From contig NC_010510.1 in the NCBI RefSeq assembly GCF_000019725.1, forward strand, positions 80,001 through 144,000: DNA of 64,000 nt, given 5' to 3'. The notes below the pieces were generated by a model. That model did not search any database and was not told the DNA's origin. It saw only the letters and a program-made list of their open reading frames with translations. Position 1 is the first letter of the stretch. Each line of letters begins with the position of its first letter. Source of the stretch: Methylobacterium radiotolerans JCM 2831. Lineage in GTDB: Bacteria; Pseudomonadota; Alphaproteobacteria; Rhizobiales; Beijerinckiaceae. Shown here one piece after another: positions 25,770-33,905 of the stretch. A program made the translations under genes and the position numbers.

Positions 25770-26003
25770 ATGCCGTTCGCCAATTTCAAGATCCCGTAGG
25801 GCATGATGACCGGTGCGCAGAAGGCGGATCTGGTTCACCGCGCGACGGATCTGCTGGTCTCCTACTTCGGAGAGGCCGCGCGACCGCACACCATGGTCCT
25901 GGTCGATGAGGTCGTCGACGGCGGCTACGGTCGCGCGGACGCGGTGTTCGACCTCGCGGCCCTGCGACGCCTGCAGGCGCAGCAGGGGCCGGGTTCACGC
26001 TGA
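25770..26003 (+). pseudogene. 4-oxalocrotonate tautomerase family gene interrupted by an in-frame TAG
   Basis: A ribosome site (GGAGAA) and ATG at 25770 open a tautomerase: 'MPFANFKIP', with the catalytic proline right after the start, then a TAG at codon 10 (25797-25799). In the same frame the protein continues 'GMMTGAQKADLVHRATDLL' and 'PHTMVLVDEVVDGGYGRAD', a good match to the family, to a TGA at 26001-26003. The family usually has Glu at the stop position, and GAG to TAG is one change. Restart at the ATGs at 25803/25806 would give a protein without the N-terminal proline. Otherwise about 77 residues, full length. A sequencing error is the main alternative. Confidence 0.8.
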
Positions 26004-26076
26004 CGGATCCGAGCCTCGGCGCGAGCGAGATCTTCGCGCGTCAAGACAGCCCGGGTCCGGTCGGCGGCGCCCCGGG

Positions 26077-27414
26077 TCAGGCGGAGAGCGAGGCGTCTCC
26101 GGCAGCGTCGCGGCTCGGCGGCCGCGCGAGCCCGAGATGGTCGCGCAGGGTCGCGCCCGCGTAGTCGCGCCGGAACAGGCCGCGGCGCTGGAGGATCGGA
26201 ACGACCGCGTCCACGAAGGTCTCCAGCCCGTCGGGCAGGACGTCCGGCATCAGGTTGAAGCCGTCGGCGGCGCCCGCCCGGAACCACGCCTCGATGTCGT
26301 CGGCGATCGCCTCCGGCGTCCCAGCGACGATGCGGTGGCCGACGCCGCCGCCCAGCGCCCGCAGCAGCTGGCGCACGGTCAGCCCGTCCCGCCGGGCGAG
26401 CGCCACGGTGCCCAGGAACATCGTGTGGTTGGCGTCGGGCGGTAGCGGCAGCGGGTCCGGCAGCGGCCGGTCGAGGTCGAGCCGCGCGGGATCGATCCGC
26501 AGCGTCCCGGCGAGCCGCGCGAGGCTGTACTCGACCGGCACGAGGTTCCAGAGCGCGTCCTGGCGTCGCCGCGCCTCGGCCTCCGTGGAGCCGATCACCG
26601 TGGCGAGGCCGGGCAGGATGACCAGCGCGTCCGGGGCGCGGCCGTAGCGCGCCGCGCGGGCGCGCAGGTCCCGCGCATAGGCCGCCCCGTCCGCGACGGT
26701 CTGGGCCAGGGAGAACACCGCGTCGGCGGTGGCGGCGGCGAGCTCGCGCCCGTCCTCCGAGCCGCCCGCCTGGAAGGTCACCGGGCGCCCCTGCGGGCTG
26801 CGCGGCACCGTGAGCGGTCCCTCGACCGCGTAGTGGGCGCCCCGGTGGCGGATTGCGTGGACCTTCCCGGTGTCGACGAACCGCCCGCCCGCCTTGTCGC
26901 CGACGAACGCGTCGTCCTCCCAGCTGTCCCACAGGGCGTGGACCAGCTCGGTGAACTCCCGCGCCCGGGCGTAGCGCGCCCCGTGCTCGGACGCGCCCGC
27001 GAAGCCGAAATTGCGGCCCGCGGCGGCATCGGCGGTGGTCACCACGTTCCAGCCGGCGCGGCCGCGGCTGACCATGTCCAGGCTCGCGAAGCGGCGGGCG
27101 AGATTGTACGGCTCGTTGTAGGTCGTCGAGGCGGTGGCGACGAGGCCGACATGGCTGGTCGCCGCCGCGACGCTCGCCAGCACCACGGTGGGTTCGAGGG
27201 CGTTGAACGGCCGGTAGTCGATCCGGTCGTTGATCGCCGGCGTGTCGGCCAGGAAGATCGCGTCGAGCTTGCCCCGCTCCGCGACGCGGGCGACGCGCAC
27301 GAAGTGGTCGATGTCGACGAAGGCGTCCGGCCGGCTGTCCGGCAGCCGCCACGCGGACGGGTAGACGCCCGAGTGCAGCAGGTTGACGTTGAGATGCAGC
27401 GTGCGTCCGCTCAT
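26077..27414 (-). CDS. LLM class flavin-dependent monooxygenase, NtaA/SnaA/DszA family
   Basis: A 445-residue FMNH2-dependent monooxygenase of the bacterial-luciferase-like NtaA/DszA group, which oxidises organosulfur, sulfone or aminopolycarboxylate compounds with flavin from a separate reductase. Signatures are 'GKLDAIFLADTPA', 'EPTVVLASVAAATSHVGLVATASTTYNEPYNLAR', 'RAGWNVVTT' and 'RPVTFQAGGSEDGRELAA' (each interrupted by variable loops). The end 'VPILQRRGLFRRDYAGATLRDHLGL' is also conserved. It is last of three minus-strand genes with small gaps (13 bp to the SfnG-like gene). No flavin reductase is encoded in the window. Confidence 0.88.
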   Translation of the reverse strand: MSGRTLHLNVNLLHSGVYPSAWRLPDSRPDAFVDIDHFVRVARVAERGKLDAIFLADTPAINDRIDYRPFNALEPTVVLASVAAATSHVGLVATASTTYNEPYNLARRFASLDMVSRGRAGWNVVTTADAAAGRNFGFAGASEHGARYARAREFTELVHALWDSWEDDAFVGDKAGGRFVDTGKVHAIRHRGAHYAVEGPLTVPRSPQGRPVTFQAGGSEDGRELAAATADAVFSLAQTVADGAAYARDLRARAARYGRAPDALVILPGLATVIGSTEAEARRRQDALWNLVPVEYSLARLAGTLRIDPARLDLDRPLPDPLPLPPDANHTMFLGTVALARRDGLTVRQLLRALGGGVGHRIVAGTPEAIADDIEAWFRAGAADGFNLMPDVLPDGLETFVDAVVPILQRRGLFRRDYAGATLRDHLGLARPPSRDAAGDASLSA

Positions 27415-27427
27415 CGAACTCTCCGGA

Positions 27428-28480
27428 TCAACGAACGCGCGGCAGAACCTGCTCGGCGAAGCGGCGCATCTCCGCCTCGAACGGCTGGAACTGCAGCATG
27501 AACAGGTCGATGCCGGCCGCGTGGAACGCCCGGATCCGCTCCGCCACGGTGGCGTAGCTGCCCACCAGCCCGGCGGCCGTGCCGCCGTTGGTGCCGACGT
27601 GGCGGGCGGCGGCCGCGTCGGTCTTGGCGAACATCACGCTGGCCGTGTCGGTCCGGGCGCGGGTGTCGGCGCGCAGGTCGGCGTCGCGCTGCGCCAGGGC
27701 GAGGAGCCGCGCGTGCTCGGCCTCCGCCGCCGCGTCGGTGTCCCGCGCGATCACGAAGGCCGAGAGGCCGTAGCGCAGCGGGCCGTTGGCGGCGGGCCGG
27801 CGGGCGACGTCGGCGATCAGGGCCGCGACGTCCTCCAGCGGCTGGCCGTTGATGAACCAGACATCCGCGTGGTCGGCCGCCAGCGCCCGGGCGGGCTCCG
27901 ACTCGCCGCCGAGATAGATGGTCGGCCGCTTCCGGAACGTGCCGGCGGGGCGGAGCTGGTAATCCTCCACGCGGAAATGCGCCCCCGCGAACGTGACCCG
28001 CTCGCCGCGCATCAGCCGGTCCACGAGGCCGATCCACTCGCGGCCGTAGGCGTAGCGGTCGTCGTGCGCGGGGAACGGCAGGCCGGCCCGCTCGAACTCG
28101 GCCCGGTTCCAGGCATTCACGAGGTTCAGCGCGAAGCGGCCGCCGCTGATGTGCTCGATCTGGAGTGCCATCTTGGCGAGCACGACCGGGTGGTAGAGCC
28201 CGGGCTTGATCGCCGCGATGATCTCGATGCGCCGGGTGAGCGCCGCGAGGGCCGCCGCCCCCGTCCAGGCCTCGAGCTGGTCGCGGTCCCCATCGTAGGG
28301 GTTCATCGTGTGCTGGGCGACCAGCACGGAATCGTAGCCCAGGGCCTCCGCCTCCAGGACCAGGGCGCGGTTGCGCTCCCAGCTGGCGTCGTCCGGCTCG
28401 TCGGGGTCGTGGTGGGAGGCCCGGGAGCCGTGAACGGCCGCCCAGATGCCGAAGCGGGGTGCGTCGGTCGGTCCGGCCAC
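27428..28480 (-). CDS. LLM class flavin-dependent monooxygenase, SsuD/SfnG-like
   Basis: A 350-residue FMNH2-dependent monooxygenase of the alkanesulfonate/dimethylsulfone type. Motifs are 'AEALGYDSVLVAQH' (about 44-57), 'RIEIIAAIKPGLYHPVVLAKMALQIEHISGGRFALNLVNAWN' across strands 4-5 (here a long conserved block near residues 83-124), and 'RPTIYLGGESEPARALAADHADVWF'. The 'NxVNAW' and 'YxHPVxLAKM' segments resemble SfnG and related sulfone/sulfonate enzymes. It starts 4 bp after the binding-protein gene stops. Expected role is C-S bond cleavage releasing sulfite or sulfinate. Confidence 0.87.
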   Translation of the reverse strand: MAGPTDAPRFGIWAAVHGSRASHHDPDEPDDASWERNRALVLEAEALGYDSVLVAQHTMNPYDGDRDQLEAWTGAAALAALTRRIEIIAAIKPGLYHPVVLAKMALQIEHISGGRFALNLVNAWNRAEFERAGLPFPAHDDRYAYGREWIGLVDRLMRGERVTFAGAHFRVEDYQLRPAGTFRKRPTIYLGGESEPARALAADHADVWFINGQPLEDVAALIADVARRPAANGPLRYGLSAFVIARDTDAAAEAEHARLLALAQRDADLRADTRARTDTASVMFAKTDAAAARHVGTNGGTAAGLVGSYATVAERIRAFHAAGIDLFMLQFQPFEAEMRRFAEQVLPRVR

Positions 28481-28484
28481 GGCC

Positions 28485-29474
28485 TCAGCCCCGACCCACG
28501 GGCGCCTGCCAGATCGGCACGTCGGTGGCGTCGATCCGGCGCGGGATGAGCTTGGCCTCGTAGAACACGTCGGCGATGGCCTGCTGCTCGCCGAGCTGGG
28601 CGCGGTCCACCGGCTCGACCGCGTAGGTGCGGCGGCTGTTGGCGGCGGCCACCACCGCGGGCGGCAGGTCGCCCCAGATCGGCGCGAGGAGCGCCACCGC
28701 CTCCTGCGGGTTCGCCCGCATCCAGGCGCCGGCCTCGACCAGCGCCCGGTAAACCGTGGCGACGACCTCCGGCTGCGCGGCGACGAAGCTGTCGTTGACG
28801 AGGTAGTAGCGGTGATAGCTCGTCAGACCGGTGGCGTCGGCGACGACCCGCACCGGGCGCTTGGCCTGCGCGAAGGCGAGGAACGGGTCCCAGATCGACC
28901 ACGCGTCGAGGCTGCCCTGCTCGAAGGCGGCCGCGCCCTCCGGTGCCTGGAGGTAGGCCGGCTTGATGTCGGAAAAACTCAGGCCGGCGCGCTTCAGGGC
29001 GGCGGCGAGCACGTAGTGGCTGCCCGAGCCCCGGGAGACGCCGACCGTGCGGCCCTTGAGATCCGCGACCGTGCGGATCGGCGAGTCCGCCGGGACGATG
29101 ATCGCCTCGGCGGCCGGCGCGCCGCGCTCGCGGGCGTAGAAGGTCAGCGGCGCCCTGGCCGACTGCGTGAAGATCGGCACCGCGTCGGCGACGTCGGCGT
29201 GGATGTCCACGGCGCCGGCCGACATGGGCTCGATCACGCTGGTGAACAGGTGCCAGCTCGGGGTGAAGCCCAGCGGCGCGAGGCGCTCGGCGAGCGTCCC
29301 CTTCACCTTCAGCACGGTGAACAGCACCGAGGAGCGCTGCATGCTGATCTTCACCTCGCGGGGACCGGCCAGCACCGCGGGCGTGCCGAGCGCCAGGGTG
29401 GCGGCGGCGCCGAGGCCAGTGCGCAGCACCGATCGGCGGGACGGGGCGATCCGGCTCAACGTGTCGTCGGTCAT
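28485..29474 (-). CDS. SsuA-like aliphatic sulfonate/nitrate/taurine ABC substrate-binding protein
   Basis: A 329-residue periplasmic binding protein (NMT1/SsuA group). The leader 'SRRSVLRTGLGAAATLAL' (12-29) is Tat-like. The mature domain opens 'REVKISMQRSSVLFTVLKVKG' and has the conserved 'DLKGRTVGVSRGSGSHYVL' and 'GSLDAWSIWDPFLAFAQ' segments. It is first of the three-gene minus-strand operon with two sulfur-type monooxygenases. The matching permease and ATPase genes are not in the window, so it must use an importer encoded elsewhere. Confidence 0.87.
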   Translation of the reverse strand: MTDDTLSRIAPSRRSVLRTGLGAAATLALGTPAVLAGPREVKISMQRSSVLFTVLKVKGTLAERLAPLGFTPSWHLFTSVIEPMSAGAVDIHADVADAVPIFTQSARAPLTFYARERGAPAAEAIIVPADSPIRTVADLKGRTVGVSRGSGSHYVLAAALKRAGLSFSDIKPAYLQAPEGAAAFEQGSLDAWSIWDPFLAFAQAKRPVRVVADATGLTSYHRYYLVNDSFVAAQPEVVATVYRALVEAGAWMRANPQEAVALLAPIWGDLPPAVVAAANSRRTYAVEPVDRAQLGEQQAIADVFYEAKLIPRRIDATDVPIWQAPVGRG

Positions 29475-29969
29475 CGAGATCTCGCGGATCGGACGGTGTG
29501 GTCGAAGGCAAGGCCGGATAGGCGCGGCGGTCCGGATAGTCCGCGACGGTCCGCGCCAAATCTGGCTGCGTACTATTCAAGACCGGCGCCGATGACCGGA
29601 TCAATGGAATAGGATTTCTATTTACTCGCGGAGTGGAAAAGCGCGTCCTCCCGATGGCGGTGCGCGCAGCAAGGCCGTCTTCCGAACGCATCGGAGGGCC
29701 CGTCTCATGTTGCGGGCGGCCTCGGCCGGCCCGATGGCTGGGCCGGATCCGGCGCCGCAGAGGATCTCCGTGACGCGCGCCCCGGGCGAAGAAAAGTATT
29801 TCCTCGGAGGACTGACTTATAAATCAAACCTATTTCTGAAGAGGATCTGCCGAGATGTTGGTTCCAAATGCCTGGCCGGCATCCGGATTCGGCTTGAGTG
29901 CGGAGATCATCTCACCGATTCCATGGCCGTGCGCCCGGGGGCGCGGGTCGGAATCGGGAACAGGAAGCC
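29475..29969. other. 495 bp divergent promoter region of the organosulfur cluster
   Basis: It separates the SsuA-like operon from the DszC-like operon. It includes AT-richer patches at 29580-29640 and 29790-29850, unusual for this genome and likely to hold the two promoters. No open frame with a convincing start or motif is present, and I could not pick out a CysB-type site with confidence. Confidence 0.5.
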
Positions 29970-31193
29970 ATGTCGCAGACGGAAGCGGGGTGGGGTGCGG
30001 GTCCGAGCGCGCGCTACGAGGCGCTGGCGGATCGGTTTCGCCCGGTCTTCGCCGAGATCCGCGCCACCGCGGTCGAGCGGGACCGCACGCGTCGCCTGCC
30101 CCATGCCGAGATCGGCTGGCTGCGGGAGGCGAACTTCACCACCCTGCGTCTCGCCCTCGAGGAGGGCGGACACGGCGCCAGCCTTCCGGAGCTGTTCGCG
30201 CTGCTGATCGAGCTGTCCCAGGCGGATTCCAACGTCACCAACGCCCTGCGCGCCCATTTCGGCTTCACCGAGGACGCGCTGTGCTCCGCGTCGGCCGCGT
30301 GGCGCACCGCCTGGATCGCCCGGATCGGCGCCGGCGAGACGATCGGCAGCGGCGTCTCGGAGACGGGGCCCGCCAAGGTCGGCGCCTTCGACACGGTGGT
30401 CCGGCGCCGCGACGGGACCGCCGTCATCGACGGCCGAAAATTCTACACCACGGGCTCGCTGTTCGCGGATTACATCCACCTCTCGGCCGAGGACGAGGCG
30501 GGCGGCGCCGTGACCGCCGCGGTGCCGGTGCGCGCGCCGGGCGTGACCATCGTGGACGACTGGGACGGGTTCGGGCAGGCGCTCACCGCCAGCGGCACCG
30601 CGACCTTCGCGGACGTCGCGCTCGACCCGGCGCTGATCAAGCCGGATCCGGCGCGCTTCCCCTACGCCATGGCGTTCTTCCAGCTGGTGCATCTCGCCAC
30701 GCTCGCCGGGATCGGCCGGGCCGCGGCCGAGGACGTGGCGCGGCTCGTGGCCGAGCGTTCCCGGGTCTACAGCCACGGCAATGCCGGGCGCGCGGCGGAC
30801 GACCCGCAGATCCAGGCGGTGGTGGGGCGCGTCCGGGGGAACGCCTACGCGGCCGGCGCCGTGGTGCTGAAGGCCGCCGAATCCCTCCAGCGGGCCTACG
30901 ACGCGCATCGGGCCGGCGACGGCGCGGCGGCGGACCGGGCGGCGACGCTCGCCGATGTCGAGGTCAACCAGGCGGTGAGCGTGGTGACCGATCTCGTGCT
31001 CCAGGCCACGACGAGTCTGTTCGACGCGCTGGGCGCCTCGGCGGTGAAGGCGGGCCTCGGACTCGACCGCTACTGGCGCAACGCCCGCACCATCGCGTCC
31101 CACAACCCGCGGATCTACCGGGACCGGATCGTCGGGGCCTTCGCGGTCACGGGCGCGCCGCCGCCGCGGCAGTACCGCGTCGGATCGGCGTGA
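29970..31193 (+). CDS. DszC/SfnB-like acyl-CoA dehydrogenase-fold flavin monooxygenase
   Basis: A 407-residue protein with the acyl-CoA dehydrogenase fold, of the group that includes DszC and SfnB, which act on sulfur heterocycles or in sulfur-starvation metabolism. 'LPHAEIGWLREANFTTLRLALEEGGHGAS' is the N-terminal helical part. 'GSGVSETGPAKVGAFDT' and 'GRKFYTTGSLFADYIHL' are the flavin-contact strands. 'LDRYWRNARTIASHNPRIYRDRIVG' near the end is the DszC-type C-terminal motif. ATG 29970 with AGGAAG upstream. It is divergent from the sulfonate operon, and the truncated LLM gene starts 7 bp after its stop. Confidence 0.87.
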   Translation: MSQTEAGWGAGPSARYEALADRFRPVFAEIRATAVERDRTRRLPHAEIGWLREANFTTLRLALEEGGHGASLPELFALLIELSQADSNVTNALRAHFGFTEDALCSASAAWRTAWIARIGAGETIGSGVSETGPAKVGAFDTVVRRRDGTAVIDGRKFYTTGSLFADYIHLSAEDEAGGAVTAAVPVRAPGVTIVDDWDGFGQALTASGTATFADVALDPALIKPDPARFPYAMAFFQLVHLATLAGIGRAAAEDVARLVAERSRVYSHGNAGRAADDPQIQAVVGRVRGNAYAAGAVVLKAAESLQRAYDAHRAGDGAAADRAATLADVEVNQAVSVVTDLVLQATTSLFDALGASAVKAGLGLDRYWRNARTIASHNPRIYRDRIVGAFAVTGAPPPRQYRVGSA

Positions 31194-31200
31194 GGCGACC

Positions 31201-31614
31201 GTGCCGCGCCGCCGCGACCGCCTGCGCCTGGGCGCCTGCCTGGACCCAGGCGGGCACCACGTCGCCGCGTGGCGGCACCCGTCCGCGCAGGCGGATGCCG
31301 GGAGCAACGCCGCCCATGACCGGCAGATCGCCCGGACCGCGGAGGCCGCGAAGTTCGACCCGGTTTTCCTCGCCGACGGGGTCAGCATCCGGGGCGACGA
31401 CCTCGACGCCCTGAGCCGGACGGCGATCCGCTACGTCGGCCCGGTCGAGCCGCCGTCCCTGCCGGGGGACCGCGACGGTTTCGCCGCGCGCGTCGTCCCC
31501 GAACTGCAGCGCCGGAGCCTGTTCCGAGAGGACTATAAGGGACCGACGTTGCGTGAAAATCTCGGCCTGCCCCGGCCGGTGGGGCGAGGCAGCGTGCCAG
31601 ACGATGAGCCGTGA
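31201..31614 (+). pseudogene. Internally deleted LLM (NtaA/DszA family) monooxygenase remnant
   Basis: A 137-residue open frame from GTG 31201. Residues 1-80 match the N-terminus of NtaA-type monooxygenases ('GGHHVAAWRHPSAQADAG', 'AEAAKFDPVFLADG', 'RGDDLDALSRTAIRYV'). Residues from about 90 match the family's extreme C-terminus ('VVPELQRRSLFREDYKGPTLRENLGLPRP'). About 300 residues between, including most of the barrel and the flavin site, are missing, and the join is in frame. It cannot be an active monooxygenase. Its stop lies 2 bp before the soxC ATG, so translation of this relic may still deliver ribosomes to soxC. Confidence 0.8.
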
Positions 31615-31628
31615 CGATGAGCCGTGAC
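31603..31628. repeat. Two tandem 13 bp copies spanning the soxC start
   Basis: The unit gatgagccgtgac occurs at 31603-31615 and 31616-31628, followed by a partial third copy. The first copy contains the stop of the LLM remnant and the second contains the ATG of soxC. Both copies carry an ATG, but only the one at 31617 opens the soxC frame. Confidence 0.9.
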
Positions 31629-32861
31629 GATGAACCCCCGCCGGCGCGCCGGCGCTTCCTCGCTCAGGGCGCGGCGGCGGCCGCGGCCGCGCTCGCCGGC
31701 GGGCCGGCCCGGGCGGAGGAGGCGGCGCCCCCGGCCGTTCCCGAATGGATGAAGATCCCGGGCGCCGATGTCGGCAGCCAGACCTACGGCCGGCCCTCGC
31801 GCTTCGAGGACGGCGTCATCCGCAACGTCCCGCAGGGTCTGAAGCAGTATATCTCGGCGTCGAGCCGCACGCCGCTGCAGGATCTCGACGGCATCCTGAC
31901 GCCCAACGGCCTGTTCTACGAGCGCCACCACGGCGGCATCCCGGACATCGATCCCGCCCGGCACCGGCTGATGATCCACGGGCTCGTCGAGACACCGCTG
32001 ATCCTCACCATGGAGGACATCCGCCGCTTCCCGTCGGAATCGCACATCTACTTCCTCGAATGCTCGGGCAACCCGGGCTTCGAGGCCATCAAGGGGCGGA
32101 CAGCGTCGGATCTCGTCGGTCTCGTCAGCTGCGCCGAATGGACGGGCGTGCGCCTCGCGACCGTGCTGGCGGAGGCCGGGCTCAAGCCGGACGCGCGGTG
32201 GATCGTGGCCGAGGGCGCGGACGCGGCCGCGCTGACCCGCAGCATCCCGATCGCCAAGTGCCTCGACGACGCCCTGCTGGTCTACAGCCAGAACGGGGAG
32301 CGGCTGCGCCCGCAGCAGGGCTACCCGCTCCGGGTGCTCCTGCCCGGCTACGAGGGCAACATGAGCGTGAAGTGGCTGCGCCGGCTCAACGTCACGGCGG
32401 AGCCGGCCTATTCGCGCGAGGAGACGTCGAAGTACACCGACCTGATGCCCGACGGCACGGCCCGGCAATTCACCTTCGTCATGGAGGCCAAGTCGATCAT
32501 CACGCGGCCCTCGGGCACCCAGCGGATCGCCCCCGGCTTCCGCGAGATCACCGGCCTCGCCTGGAGCGGGCGCGGGCGGATCCGCGGCGTGCAGATCTCG
32601 ACCGACGGGGGCGCGAGCTGGCGGGACGCGGTGCTGCAGGAGCCGGTGCTCAACCGGGCGCTGACGCGCTTCCGCCTGCCCTGGCACTGGGACGGCACGC
32701 CGACCACCATCGCGAGCCGGGCGATCGACGAGACCGGGTACGTCCAGCCGAGCTTCGACGCGCTGACGGCGGTGCGCGGCCTCAAATCCTTCTACCACAA
32801 CAACGCGGTCGTGCCCTGGCGCATCGGGCCGGACGGCGAGGTGACCAATGGCTACGCGTGA
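31617..32861 (+). CDS. soxC: SoxC-like molybdoenzyme, sulfite dehydrogenase catalytic subunit
   Basis: A 414-residue sulfite oxidase-family molybdoprotein. The leader 'ARRRFLAQGAAAAAAALAGG' (10-29) is Tat-type, placing it in the periplasm. The molybdenum-ligating cysteine is Cys149 in 'YFLECSGNPGF'. The dimerisation domain occupies the last third. The SoxC branch is supported by 'DLDGILTPNGLFYERHHGGIPDIDP' in place of the plant or SorA pattern. The SoxD-like cytochrome gene overlaps its 3' end by 14 bases. Without soxXYZAB nearby, its likely role is oxidation of sulfite released by the adjacent C-S cleaving enzymes. Confidence 0.9.
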   Translation: MSRDDEPPPARRRFLAQGAAAAAAALAGGPARAEEAAPPAVPEWMKIPGADVGSQTYGRPSRFEDGVIRNVPQGLKQYISASSRTPLQDLDGILTPNGLFYERHHGGIPDIDPARHRLMIHGLVETPLILTMEDIRRFPSESHIYFLECSGNPGFEAIKGRTASDLVGLVSCAEWTGVRLATVLAEAGLKPDARWIVAEGADAAALTRSIPIAKCLDDALLVYSQNGERLRPQQGYPLRVLLPGYEGNMSVKWLRRLNVTAEPAYSREETSKYTDLMPDGTARQFTFVMEAKSIITRPSGTQRIAPGFREITGLAWSGRGRIRGVQISTDGGASWRDAVLQEPVLNRALTRFRLPWHWDGTPTTIASRAIDETGYVQPSFDALTAVRGLKSFYHNNAVVPWRIGPDGEVTNGYA

Positions 32862-33390
32862 AGCGAGCGCCGCCGTCGGCATGGCCCTGGTGCTCGCCTG
32901 CGCGGGGTCGGCGCCGGCGAGCGAGCGCCTCGGGATCGGGCGCCCGGCCTCGGAGGCGGAGATCGCCGCCTGGAACATCGACATCGACCGCGACGGGCGG
33001 AAGCTGCCGCCGGGACACGGCAGCGTCGCCCAGGGGCGCGCGGTCTTCGACGCGCAGTGCGCGTCCTGCCACGGCGGGCGGGGCGAGGGCGGGACCGGCG
33101 AGCGGCTCGTCGGCGGGCGGGGTACGCTCGCCTCGGCGAAGCCGCTCAAGACCGTCGGCAGCTTCTGGCCCTACGCGCCGACCCTGTTCGACTACATCCG
33201 GCGGGCGATGCCGATGAACGCACCGCAATCGCTCAGCGCCGACGAGGTCTACGCGGTCTCGGGCTACGTGCTGTACCTGAACGGGCTCGTCCCGGAGAGC
33301 GCCGTGCTCGACGCCGCCACCCTGGCCGCCGTCCGCATGCCGAACCGCGACGGGTTCGTTCCCGATCCCAGGCCCGACGTGAGACCCTGA
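32848..33390 (+). CDS. soxD: SoxD-like monohaem cytochrome c
   Basis: A 180-residue exported cytochrome c that would take electrons from the SoxC-like enzyme. A signal peptide ends near 'APAS' (about 25). The haem motif is CASCH at 71-75. 'ASEAEIAAWNIDIDRDG', 'KTVGSFWPYAPTLFDYIRRAMP' and 'LSADEVYAVSGYVLYLNGLV' are SoxD signatures, with RRAM supplying the axial methionine. Classical SoxD is about twice as long with a second haem domain; this is the short form. The start overlaps soxC by 14 bases. Confidence 0.9.
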   Translation: MATREASAAVGMALVLACAGSAPASERLGIGRPASEAEIAAWNIDIDRDGRKLPPGHGSVAQGRAVFDAQCASCHGGRGEGGTGERLVGGRGTLASAKPLKTVGSFWPYAPTLFDYIRRAMPMNAPQSLSADEVYAVSGYVLYLNGLVPESAVLDAATLAAVRMPNRDGFVPDPRPDVRP

Positions 33391-33539
33391 CGGGAGCGGC
33401 GTACCCGATGAGGCCGCCCCGGTCCCGCCCGCCGCCGTGCCGCCACGGCGCTGTGGCCGTTCGGCCACTGTCTTCGCAACATTATTACATTCGGTTGTCG
33501 GGGCGTTGACCCGGCCGGTCGCCGCGGCAAGTATCCTCC

Positions 33540-33905
33540 GGCCAAGGTTTTCCGGGCACGGCTCGGAGCCGGAACGGGACGCCGGCGCGTGCTTCGCGCC
33601 GCATCCGGATCTGCCCCGCACCTGTGGACGGGGCGTTCCCGCCCTGCGCGGCCGCCGGTGCCGCGCGCCGGGACGGTCCGGCGGCGGCGATGACCCGCGT
33701 CGCGGAAGGCGACCTTCGGCGCGATGACGTTCCTCGGGCGCGGTGCCCCAGCGGAGCGCGCGGTGCCGCCCCTCCGGGCGGGACGCCGCTCGCCGCCGCG
33801 TGGCCGCGCGCCGGCAGCAGCGAGTGTGTGGTGGCGAGTTCTGGACGACCGTCCTTCCGCGAAAGTCCCAGGCCGCGCCGGGGATACGCCGGCCCTGCAC
33901 GGGCG
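33540..33905 (+). promoter_or_regulatory. Probable cobalamin (B12) riboswitch upstream of the TonB receptor
   Basis: The order of conserved blocks fits a cobalamin riboswitch. 'ggaacgggac' near 33571 is followed by 'atccggatctgccccgcac' and 'ctgtgg' at about 33604-33628 (the family has a CTGCCCCCGCAACTGT core). 'cggaaggcgacc' and 'gcgatgac' lie near 33705-33727. After a long insertion comes a 3' block 'gaaagtcccagg' and 'ggggatacgccggcc' at about 33861-33893. The core departs from consensus (CACCTGT for CAACTGT) and the peripheral stems are long, so a covariance-model search is needed to confirm it. A cobalt/B12 switch suits the TonB receptor and NiCoT permease behind it. Confidence 0.55.

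Noticed and set aside
26077..33390. Complete SsuEADCB sulfonate operon
   Set aside because: Only an SsuA-like binding protein and SsuD/SfnG-like monooxygenase are present; no permease, ATPase or flavin reductase gene.
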